64,000 nt of DNA from Streptococcus suis (GCF_002960425.1 NZ_POIZ01000027.1:1-64000), one strand, 5' to 3'. Positions 1 through 8,964 are shown, counted from the stretch's first letter. Numbers and translations are program-made. The notes: a model not told the origin generated them from the sequence alone.

Positions 1-177
1 AGAGGTCAAAAAGTGGTTGAAACCGAGATAGGCTTCCTCCTAATGAGCATGAATCTAACGAAATTGGCTAAGAAATTAGTCCAAGAGAGTAGAAAAAGAA
101 AGAAAAACACAGACAGTTCGGCTGGATTTCATCAAAATCAGCTCAATCTGTCTGTGTATTTTTTAGTTATTGGCTAG
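1..177 (+). mobile_element. 3' end of an IS transposase gene
   Basis: An open frame enters from the left edge and stops with TAG at 175-177 (59 codons). It contains a C-terminal segment typical of DDE transposases: a glutamate followed by GFLLMSMNLTKLAKKL. A long imperfect hairpin follows, with arms ACACAGACAG (107-116) and CTGTCTGTGT (148-157), as found at the end of many insertion sequences. The piece resembles the C-terminus of IS1182-type transposases, but the family is a guess from a short fragment. Whether the element is complete lies outside the window. Confidence 0.55.
107..163 (+). terminator. hairpin at IS end, probable terminator
   Basis: Arms ACACAGACAG and CTGTCTGTGT enclose a second inner pairing (CTGGATTT with AAAATCAG) and are followed by a T-run. 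It lies inside the last codons of the transposase frame. Confidence 0.5.
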
Positions 178-190
178 TTATTGGCTAGTT
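164..190. repeat. tandem 11-bp repeat
   Basis: The 11-mer TAGTTATTGGC occurs twice head to tail (164-174, 175-185) and is followed by the related TAGTTTTTGCC. It sits between the IS remnant and the repressor gene and may be slippage or insertion-site debris. Confidence 0.6.
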
Positions 191-222
191 TTTGCCCAGC
201 CTCTTTTTGTTTTTTTCATTTT

Positions 223-930
223 TTACCGTTTGGCCATTGATACAAAAGTGACCTTATCTGGTCGATAGGTGATGGTTCCGTACTGAAAAGGACGGCCGTC
301 CGCCAGAAAGGTGGTACTGGTGACGGAAACCACCATGTCGTAGCCAGCCAGATCCAGCAAGGATTTTTCTTCCTCCGTTGCAAAGCGGAAGGAAATTTCC
401 CGGCGTGAATGAGAGATTCCTAAGCCCAGGTCCGATTCTAGATACTGATAAATCGATTTTTCAGCGATTTCCTTGCTGAGATAGGGAACAATCCTGCGGT
501 CAAAGTAGGAAATCTCATACTCTAATCGTTCTCCGTCAATAGTCCGAACGCGACTGACACGGTACAGATCCGTTTTTTCATCTACTTCCAATTCCTTCAT
601 GACTTCTAGTTGACCCTGTACGATGTAGAGATTGGTCAGTTGGGTCTGGACTTGATGGTGGGCAGAGCGGTTGAGTTCGCTAACGGTCTTCAATTCAGAC
701 ACGTACGGTTTTCTGATCAGGTTGTGGTCCAAGATAATCGAGTTTCTCCCCTGACGCTTTTGAATATAGCCATCCATTTCTAATAGCGATAGTGCCTTGC
801 GGATAGTATCCTTGGAATAGGAGTAGATCTCCATTAGCTCATTTTCGGTTGGCATCTCCTGATTGGCCTGCCAGATATTTTGTTCAATTTTTTCCTTGAT
901 GTCTGCGTAGACTTTCTTATATTTACTCAT
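223..930 (-). CDS. GntR-family repressor, TreR-like
   Basis: This 235-residue protein has an N-terminal winged-helix GntR domain (about residues 5-70, with the helix-turn-helix around ENELMEIYSYSKDTIRKAL) and a C-terminal UTRA effector domain (about 90-230). The C-terminal half closely resembles TreR, the trehalose-6-phosphate-responsive repressor (segment EKSIYQYLESDLGLGIS and the ending FVSMAKR). The start has a GAGGAGT Shine-Dalgarno before ATG. It is divergent from a phosphodiesterase-fold gene and a PTS gene and most likely controls them. The usual TreR partners, a trehalose-6-phosphate hydrolase and a TreP-type transporter, are not next to it, so the inducer may be another disaccharide phosphate. 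The family call is firm; the ligand is inferred. Confidence 0.85.
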   Translation of the reverse strand: MSKYKKVYADIKEKIEQNIWQANQEMPTENELMEIYSYSKDTIRKALSLLEMDGYIQKRQGRNSIILDHNLIRKPYVSELKTVSELNRSAHHQVQTQLTNLYIVQGQLEVMKELEVDEKTDLYRVSRVRTIDGERLEYEISYFDRRIVPYLSKEIAEKSIYQYLESDLGLGISHSRREISFRFATEEEKSLLDLAGYDMVVSVTSTTFLADGRPFQYGTITYRPDKVTFVSMAKR

Positions 931-1053
931 GGTGACTCCTCAACTCTTCTGTCACTAGTTTAACATATTTAGGAATAATCGTCAGTTTTATAGCTTTTTT
1001 AAAAGAATTCTAGAATAATTACGTAAAAGTTTCTAAATTGTTCCGTAAAAGAG

Positions 1054-1109
1054 TTGACAAATGGAAACGTTTACGTTACAATTAGTTTACAAATACGGAA
1101 ACGTTTTAT
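1054..1109 (+). promoter_or_regulatory. promoter with operator/cre-like boxes
   Basis: A consensus promoter is visible: TTGACA at 1054-1059, a 17-bp spacer, TACAAT at 1077-1082. The spacer contains TGGAAACGTTTACG (1062-1075), and a second box CGGAAACGTTTTAT lies at 1096-1109, downstream of the start site. Both resemble catabolite-responsive elements and could instead be the site of the divergent TreR-like repressor. Binding at the first box would cover the promoter; binding at the second would block elongation. Confidence 0.7.
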
Positions 1110-1137
1110 TTTAGAATACGATGAAGAAAGGAGACCT

Positions 1138-1929
1138 ATGAAATTACTAACAGTCAATGTCCATGCCTGGTTAGAAGAAAATCAAGACCAAAAGTTGGAC
1201 ATACTTGCTCAGACCATTGCTCAACAGCAATACGATGTGATTGCCCTGCAAGAAGTCAATCAACTGATGGCAAGTCCCTTGGTAACAAAGGACTTACGCA
1301 AGGACAATTATGGTTTGGTTTTGCTTGAAAAGCTGAAAGAGCTGGGAGTAGTAGAATATTCTTATTTCTGGTCCAATTCTCATATCGGCTATGATAAGTA
1401 TGATGAAGGTATTGCTTTTCTAACAAGATTACCGGTCTACGAAGTGGATGCCTTCTATTGTAGTCAGCACCAAGATCTGACATCAATCCTGTCTCGCAAG
1501 ATTATTGGATTGACGGTGGCATGTGGGAATGAGTTGATTGACTTCTATTCCTGCCATATCAATCTTCCAGATAGTCAAGAAGAAAATCAGTTGGAAAATA
1601 TTCGCTCGATTATTGAGAGAACGGATTCGAATCGCTTGAAAATTCTCATGGGTGATTTCAATACGGATGCTTTATCTAATCCCCAAGCCTATCAAGCTAT
1701 CAAGGACCTGGGCCTTTATGATAGTTATGATTTGGCAGAGGAAAAGGACAGCGGTATCACTGTTGAAAAAGCCATTGACGGATGGGCAGGTCATAGCCAG
1801 GAAAAACGTCTGGACTATGTGTTCTTAAATCAGGAAAGACAGGTTCAATCCAGTCGAGTGATGTTCAACGGGGACAATCTTCCTGTAATATCGGACCACT
1901 TTGGTGTGGAAGTAAGATTAAGTATTTAA
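1138..1929 (+). CDS. endonuclease/exonuclease/phosphatase family protein
   Basis: A 263-residue protein of the DNase I-like metal-dependent phosphodiesterase fold. Family motifs are visible: DVIALQEVNQ near the N-terminus (catalytic Glu), an internal GDFNTD box, and the terminal SDHFGVEV with the catalytic Asp-His pair. Translation should begin at ATG 1138, preceded by AAGGAGACCT. The longer frame from TTG 1054 starts inside the -35 box of its own promoter and can be dismissed. The gene is followed 37 bp later by a PTS transporter and is probably cotranscribed with it. No signal peptide is seen, so it acts in the cytoplasm. Substrate is unknown; nucleic acid, phospholipid or a sugar-phosphate ester are all possible for this fold. 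Confidence 0.8.
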   Translation: MKLLTVNVHAWLEENQDQKLDILAQTIAQQQYDVIALQEVNQLMASPLVTKDLRKDNYGLVLLEKLKELGVVEYSYFWSNSHIGYDKYDEGIAFLTRLPVYEVDAFYCSQHQDLTSILSRKIIGLTVACGNELIDFYSCHINLPDSQEENQLENIRSIIERTDSNRLKILMGDFNTDALSNPQAYQAIKDLGLYDSYDLAEEKDSGITVEKAIDGWAGHSQEKRLDYVFLNQERQVQSSRVMFNGDNLPVISDHFGVEVRLSI

Positions 1930-1965
1930 TGGTCAACAGACCAAGAAAAATTTAAGGAGAAAAAC

Positions 1966-4134
1966 ATGAAAAAATTTCTTAGTTTCGAATTTTGGCAAAA
2001 ATTCGGGAAGTGTTTGATGGTCGTGATTGCCGTTATGCCAGCGGCAGGTCTCATGGTTTCTATCGGGAACTCGATTCCACTAATCAGCCCAGAATCAGAA
2101 CTCTTGATTCGTATCGGGAACATCATTGCTCAAATCGGTTGGGGGATTATCGGAAACCTTCACTTGCTCTTTGCCTTGGCAATTGGTGGTAGCTGGGCTA
2201 AGGAAAAGGCTGGTGGTGCCTTCTCAGCAGGTCTTGCCTTCATCCTTATTAACTTGATTACAGGTCACTTCTTTGGTGTGACGACTGACATGTTGGCAGA
2301 TGCGACTGCGACAGTCAGCACAGTTTTTGGTACTGAGATTCCGGTTTCAGGTTACTTCGTCAATATCTTGGGTCAACCTGCCCTTAACATGGGTGTCTTC
2401 GTTGGTATCATTGCTGGTTTTGTAGGGGCAACAACCTATAACAAATACTACAATTATCGCAAATTACCAGATGTATTGACTTTCTTTAACGGTAAACGCT
2501 TCGTACCATTTGTGGTCATCTATCGTTCTGTGCTTGTGGCACTTGGTTTGGCAATTTTCTGGCCAATCGTTCAAACAGGTATCAACAGCTTTGGTAAATG
2601 GATTGCGACTTCGCAAGAAACAGCTCCAATCTTGGCACCATTTGTTTACGGTACCTTGGAACGTTTGCTTCTTCCATTCGGTCTTCACCACATGTTGACC
2701 ATTCCGATGAACTATACATCACTTGGCGGTACCTATGACATCTTGACAGGTGCTCAAGCAGGTACACAGGTATTTGGACAAGATCCGCTTTGGTTGGCTT
2801 GGATCACAGACTTGATTAACCTGAAAGATGCAGGCGACATGGCTCAGTACAATGATCTCCTTGCTAATGTAACACCAGCTCGTTTCAAAGTTGGTCAAAT
2901 GATTGGTTCATCAGGTATCCTTATGGGCTTGACCTACGCTATGTATCGCAACGTTGATCCAGATAAGAAGAAAAAATACAAAGGTATGTTCTTATCTTCT
3001 GCACTTGCAGTATTCTTGACAGGTGTAACCGAACCAATCGAGTTCATGTTCATGTTTGCGGCAATGCCACTTTATGTCGTTTATGCTTTTGTGCAAGGTG
3101 CGGCCTTTGCCATGGCTGACGTTGTTAACTTGCGTATGCACTCATTTGGTAATATCGAATTCCTTACACGTACACCGATGGCGATTAAAGCTGGTATCGG
3201 TATGGACGTAGTTAACTTTATTTGGGTAACAGCCCTCTTTGCAGTTGGTATGTACTTCATTGCCGACTTTATGATTAAGAAATTCAATCTAGCAACAGCT
3301 GGACGCAATGGCAACTATGATACAGAAACAACAGATGTAGTTTCTAACTCAAACGTAGATACTGCGGATGCCAATTCACAAGTAGTTCAAATCATCAACT
3401 TGCTTGGTGGCCGTGATAATATCGCAGATGTGGATGCTTGTATGACTCGCCTTCGCGTTAGTGTCAAAGATGTGGCACAGGTTGGAGATGAAAATGCTTG
3501 GAAACAGGCTGGTGCTATGGGCTTGATTATCAAAGACTCAGGTGTTCAAGCAGTCTACGGACCAAAAGCAGATGTTCTCAAATCAGACATTCAAGACTTG
3601 CTAGAATCAGGCGTAGCTATTCCTCGTACAGAGATTGTGGCGACAGAAGAAGTTGCTCCTGAGACTCAGTTCAAGGGTGTGACGGAGACAGTTTTCTCTG
3701 TTGCTGAAGGGCAAGCTATTGCCATCACAGAAGTAAAAGACCCAGTCTTTTCACAAAAAATGATGGGCGACGGTTATGCAGTTGAGCCTAGCTCCGGCAA
3801 TGTTTACGCACCAGTTTCAGGTATTGTAACTAGTGTCTTCCCAACCAAACACGCTGTCGGTATTTTGTCTGACAAGGGTGTAGAAGTCTTGGTGCACGTC
3901 GGCCTAGATACGGTTGCACTAAACGGTGCTCCATTCTCGGCTAAGGTAACAGATGGTCAACGCGTTGAAGCAGGAGACTTGCTCCTTGTTGCAGACCTTG
4001 AAGCTATTCGCTCAGCAGGACGTGAAACAACCATCGTCGTTGCCTTCACAAACACAGCTGAAATCAAATCTGTCAGCCTTGAAAATCTTGGACAGATCAG
4101 TCAAGATGGCCAAGTTGCGACAGTTGAGTTGTAA
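1966..4134 (+). CDS. PTS sugar transporter EIICBA, glucose/maltose type
   Basis: A 722-residue phosphotransferase permease with domain order IIC-IIB-IIA. The membrane IIC part of the glucose/maltose/N-acetylglucosamine class spans about residues 1-430 and begins FEFWQKFGKCLMVVIAVMPA. IIB lies near 470-550, with the phosphorylated cysteine in DACMTRLRVSV. IIA lies near 590-720, with the phospho-histidine in VEVLVHVGLDTVALNG. It imports and phosphorylates a hexose or disaccharide using phosphoenolpyruvate through HPr. Overall it recalls streptococcal PtsG/MalT proteins, which favour maltose or glucose. Its neighbours are a TreR-like repressor and a phosphodiesterase-fold protein, with cre-like boxes upstream, so carbon catabolite control is likely. 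Class is certain; substrate is inferred. Confidence 0.88.
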   Translation: MKKFLSFEFWQKFGKCLMVVIAVMPAAGLMVSIGNSIPLISPESELLIRIGNIIAQIGWGIIGNLHLLFALAIGGSWAKEKAGGAFSAGLAFILINLITGHFFGVTTDMLADATATVSTVFGTEIPVSGYFVNILGQPALNMGVFVGIIAGFVGATTYNKYYNYRKLPDVLTFFNGKRFVPFVVIYRSVLVALGLAIFWPIVQTGINSFGKWIATSQETAPILAPFVYGTLERLLLPFGLHHMLTIPMNYTSLGGTYDILTGAQAGTQVFGQDPLWLAWITDLINLKDAGDMAQYNDLLANVTPARFKVGQMIGSSGILMGLTYAMYRNVDPDKKKKYKGMFLSSALAVFLTGVTEPIEFMFMFAAMPLYVVYAFVQGAAFAMADVVNLRMHSFGNIEFLTRTPMAIKAGIGMDVVNFIWVTALFAVGMYFIADFMIKKFNLATAGRNGNYDTETTDVVSNSNVDTADANSQVVQIINLLGGRDNIADVDACMTRLRVSVKDVAQVGDENAWKQAGAMGLIIKDSGVQAVYGPKADVLKSDIQDLLESGVAIPRTEIVATEEVAPETQFKGVTETVFSVAEGQAIAITEVKDPVFSQKMMGDGYAVEPSSGNVYAPVSGIVTSVFPTKHAVGILSDKGVEVLVHVGLDTVALNGAPFSAKVTDGQRVEAGDLLLVADLEAIRSAGRETTIVVAFTNTAEIKSVSLENLGQISQDGQVATVEL

Positions 4135-4138
4135 AATG

Positions 4139-4174
4139 AAAAGACAAGTTCATGCGAGCTTGTCTTTTGCTTTT
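4139..4174 (+). terminator. intrinsic terminator after PTS gene
   Basis: AAAAGACAAG and CTTGTCTTTT form a 10-bp stem around a 10-base loop, closing just behind the PTS stop codon. Confidence 0.75.
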
Positions 4175-4242
4175 AAAAATCTTCTCAATCCTTGCTATTT
4201 ATGATATAATAAAGCGATTTTATAAAATGTAGGAGGTTCCCC

Positions 4243-4959
4243 ATGGGACGTAAATGGGCCAATATTGTAGCCAAGAAAACCGCAAAAGACGGTGCTAACT
4301 CAAAAGTTTACGCCAAATTTGGTGTTGAAATCTATGTAGCAGCGAAAAAGGGTGACCCAGATCCAGAAACAAACTCAGCGCTGAAATTCGTTATCGACCG
4401 TGCTAAGCAAGCGCAGGTTCCAAAACACATCATTGACAAGGCCATTGACAAGGCAAAAGGAAACACAGACGAAACCTTCGTGGAAGGTCGTTACGAAGGC
4501 TTTGGACCAAATGGTTCAATGTTAATTGTTGATACACTTACTTCAAATGTAAACCGTACAGCTGCTAATGTTCGCTCTGCCTTTGGTAAAAACGGCGGTA
4601 ACATGGGTGCATCTGGTTCCGTATCATTCATGTTTGATAAAAAAGGTGTGGTTGTATTTGCTGGTGATGATGCAGATGCCATCTTCGAATTGCTCTTAGA
4701 AGCAGATGTCGAAGTCGATGATGTAGAAGCAGAAGACGGCACGATCACTGTCTATACAGCCCCAACTGATCTGCACAAGGCCATCGTGGCACTCAAAGAA
4801 TCAGGAATCCAAGAGTTCAACGTCACTGAACTTGAAATGATCCCACAATCAGAAGTATCACTTGAAGGCGATGACCTCGCAACATTTGAAAAACTCTACG
4901 ACGCCCTCGAAGACGACGAAGACGTCCAAAAAATCTACACGAATGTAGATGGCTTTTAA
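4243..4959 (+). CDS. yebC: YebC/PmpR family protein
   Basis: This 238-residue protein belongs to the YebC/TACO1 family: the N-terminal [16 protein letters not shown] is the streptococcal form of the family start, followed by [16 protein letters not shown] and the central [17 protein letters not shown] and [14 protein letters not shown] segments. Members were annotated as transcriptional regulators; more recent work on the family links it to helping ribosomes through difficult sequences such as proline runs. It is transcribed alone from an extended -10 promoter (TGATATAAT about 40 bp upstream) with a strong AGGAGG site. The stop codon is followed by a striking hairpin array (4971-5200). Confidence 0.92.
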   Translation: MGRKWANIVAKKTAKDGANSKVYAKFGVEIYVAAKKGDPDPETNSALKFVIDRAKQAQVPKHIIDKAIDKAKGNTDETFVEGRYEGFGPNGSMLIVDTLTSNVNRTAANVRSAFGKNGGNMGASGSVSFMFDKKGVVVFAGDDADAIFELLLEADVEVDDVEAEDGTITVYTAPTDLHKAIVALKESGIQEFNVTELEMIPQSEVSLEGDDLATFEKLYDALEDDEDVQKIYTNVDGF

Positions 4960-4970
4960 GCAACAAAAAC

Positions 4971-5200
4971 TGTCCATGAGGACAATTTTGGGCTTAAAAG
5001 GTTGGTGATTGGAACTGCCGGTAGGCAGTTTTCTTTTTATCTAAAAAATAGTAGCACTTTTTTTATATTAAAAGGTTAGAAATTCTGGGGGACAGTCATT
5101 TTTATTAGAAGGTTGGAAATAGAAATCGTCGGCAGACGATTCTCATTGGACTGGGACGTCCTAGAAGGTTGGAGATGAGAACCAGCGGCAGCTGGTTTTC
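4971..5200 (+). repeat. array of covarying hairpin modules
   Basis: Three copies of a module, AGAAGGTTGG-(A/T)GAT-rich linker followed by a 7-bp hairpin, lie at 4996-5030, 5107-5141 and 5163-5197. A fourth, degenerate start is at 5070. The stems differ completely, yet each pairs perfectly: AACTGCC/GGCAGTT, AATCGTC/GACGATT, AACCAGC/GCTGGTT. The loops are GGTA, GGCA, GGCA (GNNA tetraloops). A further hairpin precedes modules one and three (TGTCC/GGACA at 4971-4984; GGAC/GTCC near 5148-5161). This 388-bp gap between yebC and the next gene holds no ORF I would accept. Confidence 0.75.
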
Positions 5201-5347
5201 TATTTGTTTAAATGTTTGATAGCTACCAGTACTTTAAAGGTAGAAAATGAGGTATAAGAGATAACTATAGCAATCCTTAGTAATTAGCTATTTGAAAGCT
5301 TGTAGCTTTTCTGTTATGATAGAACAGTATCATTTTTAGGAGGAGCT

Positions 5348-6196
5348 ATGTCAAATAATTTACTTGTTTTACAATCGGACTTCGGTCTGGTAGACGGTGC
5401 TGTGTCAGCTATGATTGGTGTGGCTCTTCAAGAGTCACGTGACTTGGTTGTCCACAACCTGACCCACGATATTACACCCTACAATATTTTCGAAGGTTCT
5501 TACCGTCTCTTTCAGACCGTAGAATATTGGCCAGAAGGAACAACCTTTGTTTCGGTCGTTGACCCAGGAGTGGGTTCTAAGCGTAAAAGTGTCGTGGCCT
5601 TGACGGAGCAGAACCATTTTATCGTAACCCCAGACAACGGAACCCTTTCCTTCATCAAAAAACATGTCGGTATCAAGGCGGTTCGTGAAATTTCAGAAGT
5701 GGCCAATCGCAGAGCCAATACGGAGCATTCCTACACCTTTCACGGTCGCGATGTGTATGCTTACACAGGTGCCAAATTGGCATCTGGTCATATCAGCTTT
5801 GAAGAAGTGGGGCCAGAGTTGGATGTAGCTTCCATCGTTGAAATTCCAACTGTTCCGACTGAAATAGGTCCTGATTTTGTAAAAGGAGCCATCGATATTT
5901 TGGATGTTCGTTTCGGTTCACTTTGGACCTCCATCACGCGTGAGGAATTTTACACCTTGAATCCTCAGTTTGAGGACCGCTTTGAGGTGACCATCTACAA
6001 CAACGATATGTTGGTCTATCAAAACCAAGTGACCTACGGAAAGTCCTTTGCGGACGTGCGAATTGGTCAACCCTTGCTCTATATCAACTCGCTCTACCGA
6101 GTGGGATTGGCTATTAACCAAGGTTCCTTTGCCAAGGCCTATAATGTTGGTGTCGGTCAAAACTGGCACATTGAAATCAAACGCATTAGTAATTAA
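5348..6196 (+). CDS. SAM hydroxide adenosyltransferase (DUF62)
   Basis: A 282-residue enzyme of the DUF62 family, which splits S-adenosylmethionine with water or hydroxide into adenosine and methionine; halogenase and fluorinase relatives use halide. Family motifs are visible: [15 protein letters not shown] at the N-terminus, [11 protein letters not shown], and VTPDNGTLS, followed by a C-terminal beta domain. The start at ATG 5348 is preceded by AGGAGG. Its stop lies 20 bp before an ECF transporter S-component gene, suggesting one operon; in such pairs the transporter is thought to handle a product or precursor of the reaction, but the ligand is not established from sequence. Confidence 0.85.
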   Translation: MSNNLLVLQSDFGLVDGAVSAMIGVALQESRDLVVHNLTHDITPYNIFEGSYRLFQTVEYWPEGTTFVSVVDPGVGSKRKSVVALTEQNHFIVTPDNGTLSFIKKHVGIKAVREISEVANRRANTEHSYTFHGRDVYAYTGAKLASGHISFEEVGPELDVASIVEIPTVPTEIGPDFVKGAIDILDVRFGSLWTSITREEFYTLNPQFEDRFEVTIYNNDMLVYQNQVTYGKSFADVRIGQPLLYINSLYRVGLAINQGSFAKAYNVGVGQNWHIEIKRISN

Positions 6197-6216
6197 AGAA
6201 TTATAAGGAGATACTT

Positions 6217-6762
6217 ATGAAAAATAATTCAATCAGAACTGTCGTTGCGACCGGTATCGGTGCTGCCCTCTTTGTTGTCATTGGCTTGCTAATCAATATT
6301 CCTACCTTTGTTCCAAATACTTCTATTCAGCTCCAATATGCTGTTCAGGCACTTTTGTCAGTCGTGTTTGGTCCTGTAGTTGGCTTCCTTGTTGGTTTTA
6401 TTGGGCATACGCTTAAAGATTCTTTGACATACGGTCCTTGGTGGTCATGGATTTTAGCCTCAGGAGTAGTTGGTTTGGTCATTGGTTTTGCCAAAAATCG
6501 TCTTCGTGTTCAAGAAGGGATTTTTGAAGGAAAAGATATTTTGGTTTTCAATATTTTCCAAGTTGTAGCCAATGTCATCGCCTGGGGGATTATCGCTCCA
6601 GTTTTGGATATTGTTATCTAAAGTGAAGCAGCCAATAAGGTTTTCACTCAAGGCTTGGTAGCAGGAGTTGTCAATAGCATTACAATAGCCATTGCTGGTA
6701 CTATCCTTCTTGGTGTGTATGCTCGTTCCCAAACTAAAACAGGTAGTCTGTCAAAAGATTAA
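6217..6762 (+). pseudogene. UPF0397 ECF S-component, interrupted by stop codon
   Basis: The frame starts at ATG 6217 (SD AAGGAG) and runs 134 codons to a TAA at 6619-6621. Reading straight through in the same frame gives another 46 codons ([20 protein letters not shown] and onward) ending at TAA 6760-6762. The restored 181-residue protein has the usual UPF0397 length, four to five membrane segments and the normal C-terminus. A single substitution, most likely TAT or TAC (Tyr) to TAA, explains the break. UPF0397 proteins are substrate-binding S-components of energy-coupling factor importers. The truncated product lacks its last membrane region, so the importer is probably inactive unless the stop is read through or is a sequencing error. 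Confidence 0.85.
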
Positions 6763-6810
6763 TGTTTTTCAATACCTGTAGATGTAAAAATAGAATAAGT
6801 TCAAATGATG

Positions 6811-6847
6811 TGATCAACCTAGAAAATTTCTAGGTTGATTTTTTTGA
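6811..6847 (+). terminator. intrinsic terminator after UPF0397 gene
   Basis: ATCAACCTAGAAA pairs with the following TTTCTAGGTTGAT with almost no loop, then runs into seven T residues. Confidence 0.85.
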
Positions 6848-6899
6848 GAAAACAATTGATAGTATGATATAATAATATAAAAGAAGGGAGGGATTATGT

Positions 6900-7826
6900 A
6901 TGGCTTGGACAGAAGAAAATCTAGCTCCTCTCATTCACTCTATTCTCAATCCAGGTGAGGAGATACTAACGATTTATCAGTCAGAAAGGACGGATTCTCT
7001 CTATGTCTGTGTCCTGTGGAATACCTGTTATTATAAGGTCTTTCGTATCAGCAATCATTCTTCCACCTCAAGCTATAAGCAACCGACCTTCTATGACTTT
7101 CACGGAGAATTTTATATGAAGGGGGCTATCCGAAATTACCTTTATCAAGAGGGGAGCTGGTACGCCTTAACCAAACAAGGTTACTACTTACTTCAATTTT
7201 TCCAGAAGGCTTGGGATGTCAAGCAGGATATTTTTGCAAGTTGGTATAAAGGAAGGTTGCAGGTTCGGTTGCTCATAGAGGAAGAAGAAGGAAACTGTAT
7301 GGTTCACTACCGGTTTCCTGATCATCAGGCTAGGGAGGTTGAGCGCCTTTTGGCATCAGGCTTACTAACAGCCACCTATCTTTCTCGTTCCTCTCTCAAG
7401 TTACGGATTAGCCGGTTTGTAGCACCCTATATAGAGGTTATCCGACAAAGCCACCTCTACCGTAAAAAACCGAGTAAATCCATGCTTCAATGGGAAAAAT
7501 ACCAGTCCCAATTGATTGAGCTTCAAAGGACTTACCGTTTGGTAGAAGAACCACCACCATCTACACTTATTGGAAAATGCCTGCGCAGGCTACAATTTTA
7601 TCTTTGCTCTGCTATTGTCAGCTACTGGGAAGAAGTGATAAGAGATGTGGAATGGCAGGAGAGCGAGGAAGTGGAGGAACCTAAAAAAACGGATAAACAG
7701 AGCAATCCTATCGAGGATAAGTGGCAGAAAAATATTTCTAAGCGACACAAGCGAAAAGTGGGGCAACTTATTGGAGATGACACCTTGGAAAAATTAGAGA
7801 AACTCAAATCTGAATTGGAAGAATAA
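6900..7826 (+). CDS. protein of unknown function, 308 residues
   Basis: I do not recognise a family. The 308-residue product has no signal peptide or clear membrane segment. The first 220 residues are rich in aromatic residues and arginine (for example NTCYYKVFRI and SSLKLRISRFVAPYIEVIRQ). The C-terminal 70 residues are highly charged, with an acidic stretch, a basic patch KRHKRKVG and a final predicted coiled coil. The start at 6900 follows AAGAAGGGAGGG; an overlapping ATG at 6896 is out of frame. It lies between the ECF S-component and trhO and has its own TATAAT near 6868, so it is transcribed separately from the transporter genes. A cytoplasmic role is likely; nothing more can be inferred. 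Confidence 0.7.
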   Translation: MAWTEENLAPLIHSILNPGEEILTIYQSERTDSLYVCVLWNTCYYKVFRISNHSSTSSYKQPTFYDFHGEFYMKGAIRNYLYQEGSWYALTKQGYYLLQFFQKAWDVKQDIFASWYKGRLQVRLLIEEEEGNCMVHYRFPDHQAREVERLLASGLLTATYLSRSSLKLRISRFVAPYIEVIRQSHLYRKKPSKSMLQWEKYQSQLIELQRTYRLVEEPPPSTLIGKCLRRLQFYLCSAIVSYWEEVIRDVEWQESEEVEEPKKTDKQSNPIEDKWQKNISKRHKRKVGQLIGDDTLEKLEKLKSELEE

Positions 7827-7938
7827 GTTTCAGTTCAGATTTTTGTTTTTTAGTCTTGTAAGCGGTATAATAGTCCTTGACTTTTATGAGAAATGTCAGA
7901 AATCTATCATCTATTGCAAAGATTGAGAAGGAGAAATC

Positions 7939-8922
7939 ATGTCAAAAGACATTCGCGTATTGTTATATTACAAGTATGTTCCAATTGAAAATGCCAAAGA
8001 ATATGCTGCAGAGCACTTGGCTTTCTGTCAGTCTATCGGACTCAAAGGCCGTATCTTGATTGCCGACGAAGGTATCAACGGTACCGTTTCTGGTGACTAT
8101 GAAACAACTCAAAAATACATGGACTATGTTCATGCCAACCCATTGTTCAGCGATTTGTGGTTTAAGATTGACGAAGAAAATGAGCAAGCTTTCAAGAAAA
8201 TGTTTGTTCGTTATAAAAAAGAAATCGTTCACCTTGGTCTAGAAGACAACGACTTCGACAGTGACATTGACCCACTTGTAACAACAGGTGCTTATTTGTC
8301 ACCAAAAGAATTCAAGGAAGCTCTTTTGGACGAAGACACAGTTGTTCTAGATACCCGTAATGACTACGAGTACGACCTTGGGCATTTCCGTGGTGCCATC
8401 CGCCCAGACATCCGCAACTTCCGTGAATTGCCACAATGGGTCCGTGATAACAAAGAGAAATTCATGGACAAGCGCGTAGTTGTTTACTGTACTGGTGGTG
8501 TTCGCTGTGAGAAATTCTCAGGCTGGATGGTTCGTGAAGGTTACAAGGATGTCGGTCAGTTGCACGGTGGTATCGCAACCTATGGTAAAGACCCAGAAGT
8601 TCGTGGTGAATTGTGGGATGGTAAGATGTACGTCTTTGACGAGCGTATCGCTGTCGATGTTAACCATGTTAACCCAGTTGTCGTTGGTAAGGACTGGTTT
8701 GATGGTACACCATGTGAGCGCTATGTCAACTGTGGCAACCCATTCTGTAACCGCCGTATCTTGACATCAGAAGAAAACGAGCACAAGTATGTTCGTGGCT
8801 GTTCAGCTGAATGCCGTGCTCATGAGCGCAACCGTTACATCACTGAAAACGGCTTGACCCGTCAAGAATGGGCAGAGCGCTTGGAAGCGATTGGGGAAAC
8901 CTTGGCTCCAGCAAATGCCTAA
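7939..8922 (+). CDS. trhO: tRNA uridine-34 hydroxylase TrhO (rhodanese family)
   Basis: This 327-residue protein matches the YceA/YbfQ family, now called TrhO, which hydroxylates uridine 34 of certain tRNAs using prephenate-derived chemistry or oxygen. An N-terminal acylphosphatase-like region (1-110, with [10 protein letters not shown]) precedes a rhodanese domain (about 120-220) with the active-site loop [12 protein letters not shown]-terminal cysteine cluster ([15 protein letters not shown] and [10 protein letters not shown]) fits a zinc site. The start ATG follows GAAGGAG. Codon use is strongly biased to highly expressed codons. It separates the two halves of an ECF transporter that are adjacent in related streptococci. 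Confidence 0.92.
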   Translation: MSKDIRVLLYYKYVPIENAKEYAAEHLAFCQSIGLKGRILIADEGINGTVSGDYETTQKYMDYVHANPLFSDLWFKIDEENEQAFKKMFVRYKKEIVHLGLEDNDFDSDIDPLVTTGAYLSPKEFKEALLDEDTVVLDTRNDYEYDLGHFRGAIRPDIRNFRELPQWVRDNKEKFMDKRVVVYCTGGVRCEKFSGWMVREGYKDVGQLHGGIATYGKDPEVRGELWDGKMYVFDERIAVDVNHVNPVVVGKDWFDGTPCERYVNCGNPFCNRRILTSEENEHKYVRGCSAECRAHERNRYITENGLTRQEWAERLEAIGETLAPANA

Positions 8923-8932
8923 TAACATCAAG

Positions 8933-8964
8933 ATTGCATTGAGAAATCAGTGCAATTTTTCTTT
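8933..8964 (+). terminator. intrinsic terminator after trhO
   Basis: ATTGCA and TGCAAT pair around a 12-base loop and are followed by a T-rich tail. The rest of the 239-bp gap up to the next gene shows no further feature apart from the promoter at 9147. Confidence 0.65.

Noticed and set aside
1054..1137. N-terminal extension of the phosphodiesterase-fold gene from TTG 1054
   Set aside because: The proposed start is the -35 box of the gene's own promoter; ATG 1138 has a strong SD.
5200..5347. SAM riboswitch upstream of the SAM-cleaving enzyme
   Set aside because: I looked for SAM-I or SMK-box type features and found none; the leader is short and AT-rich.
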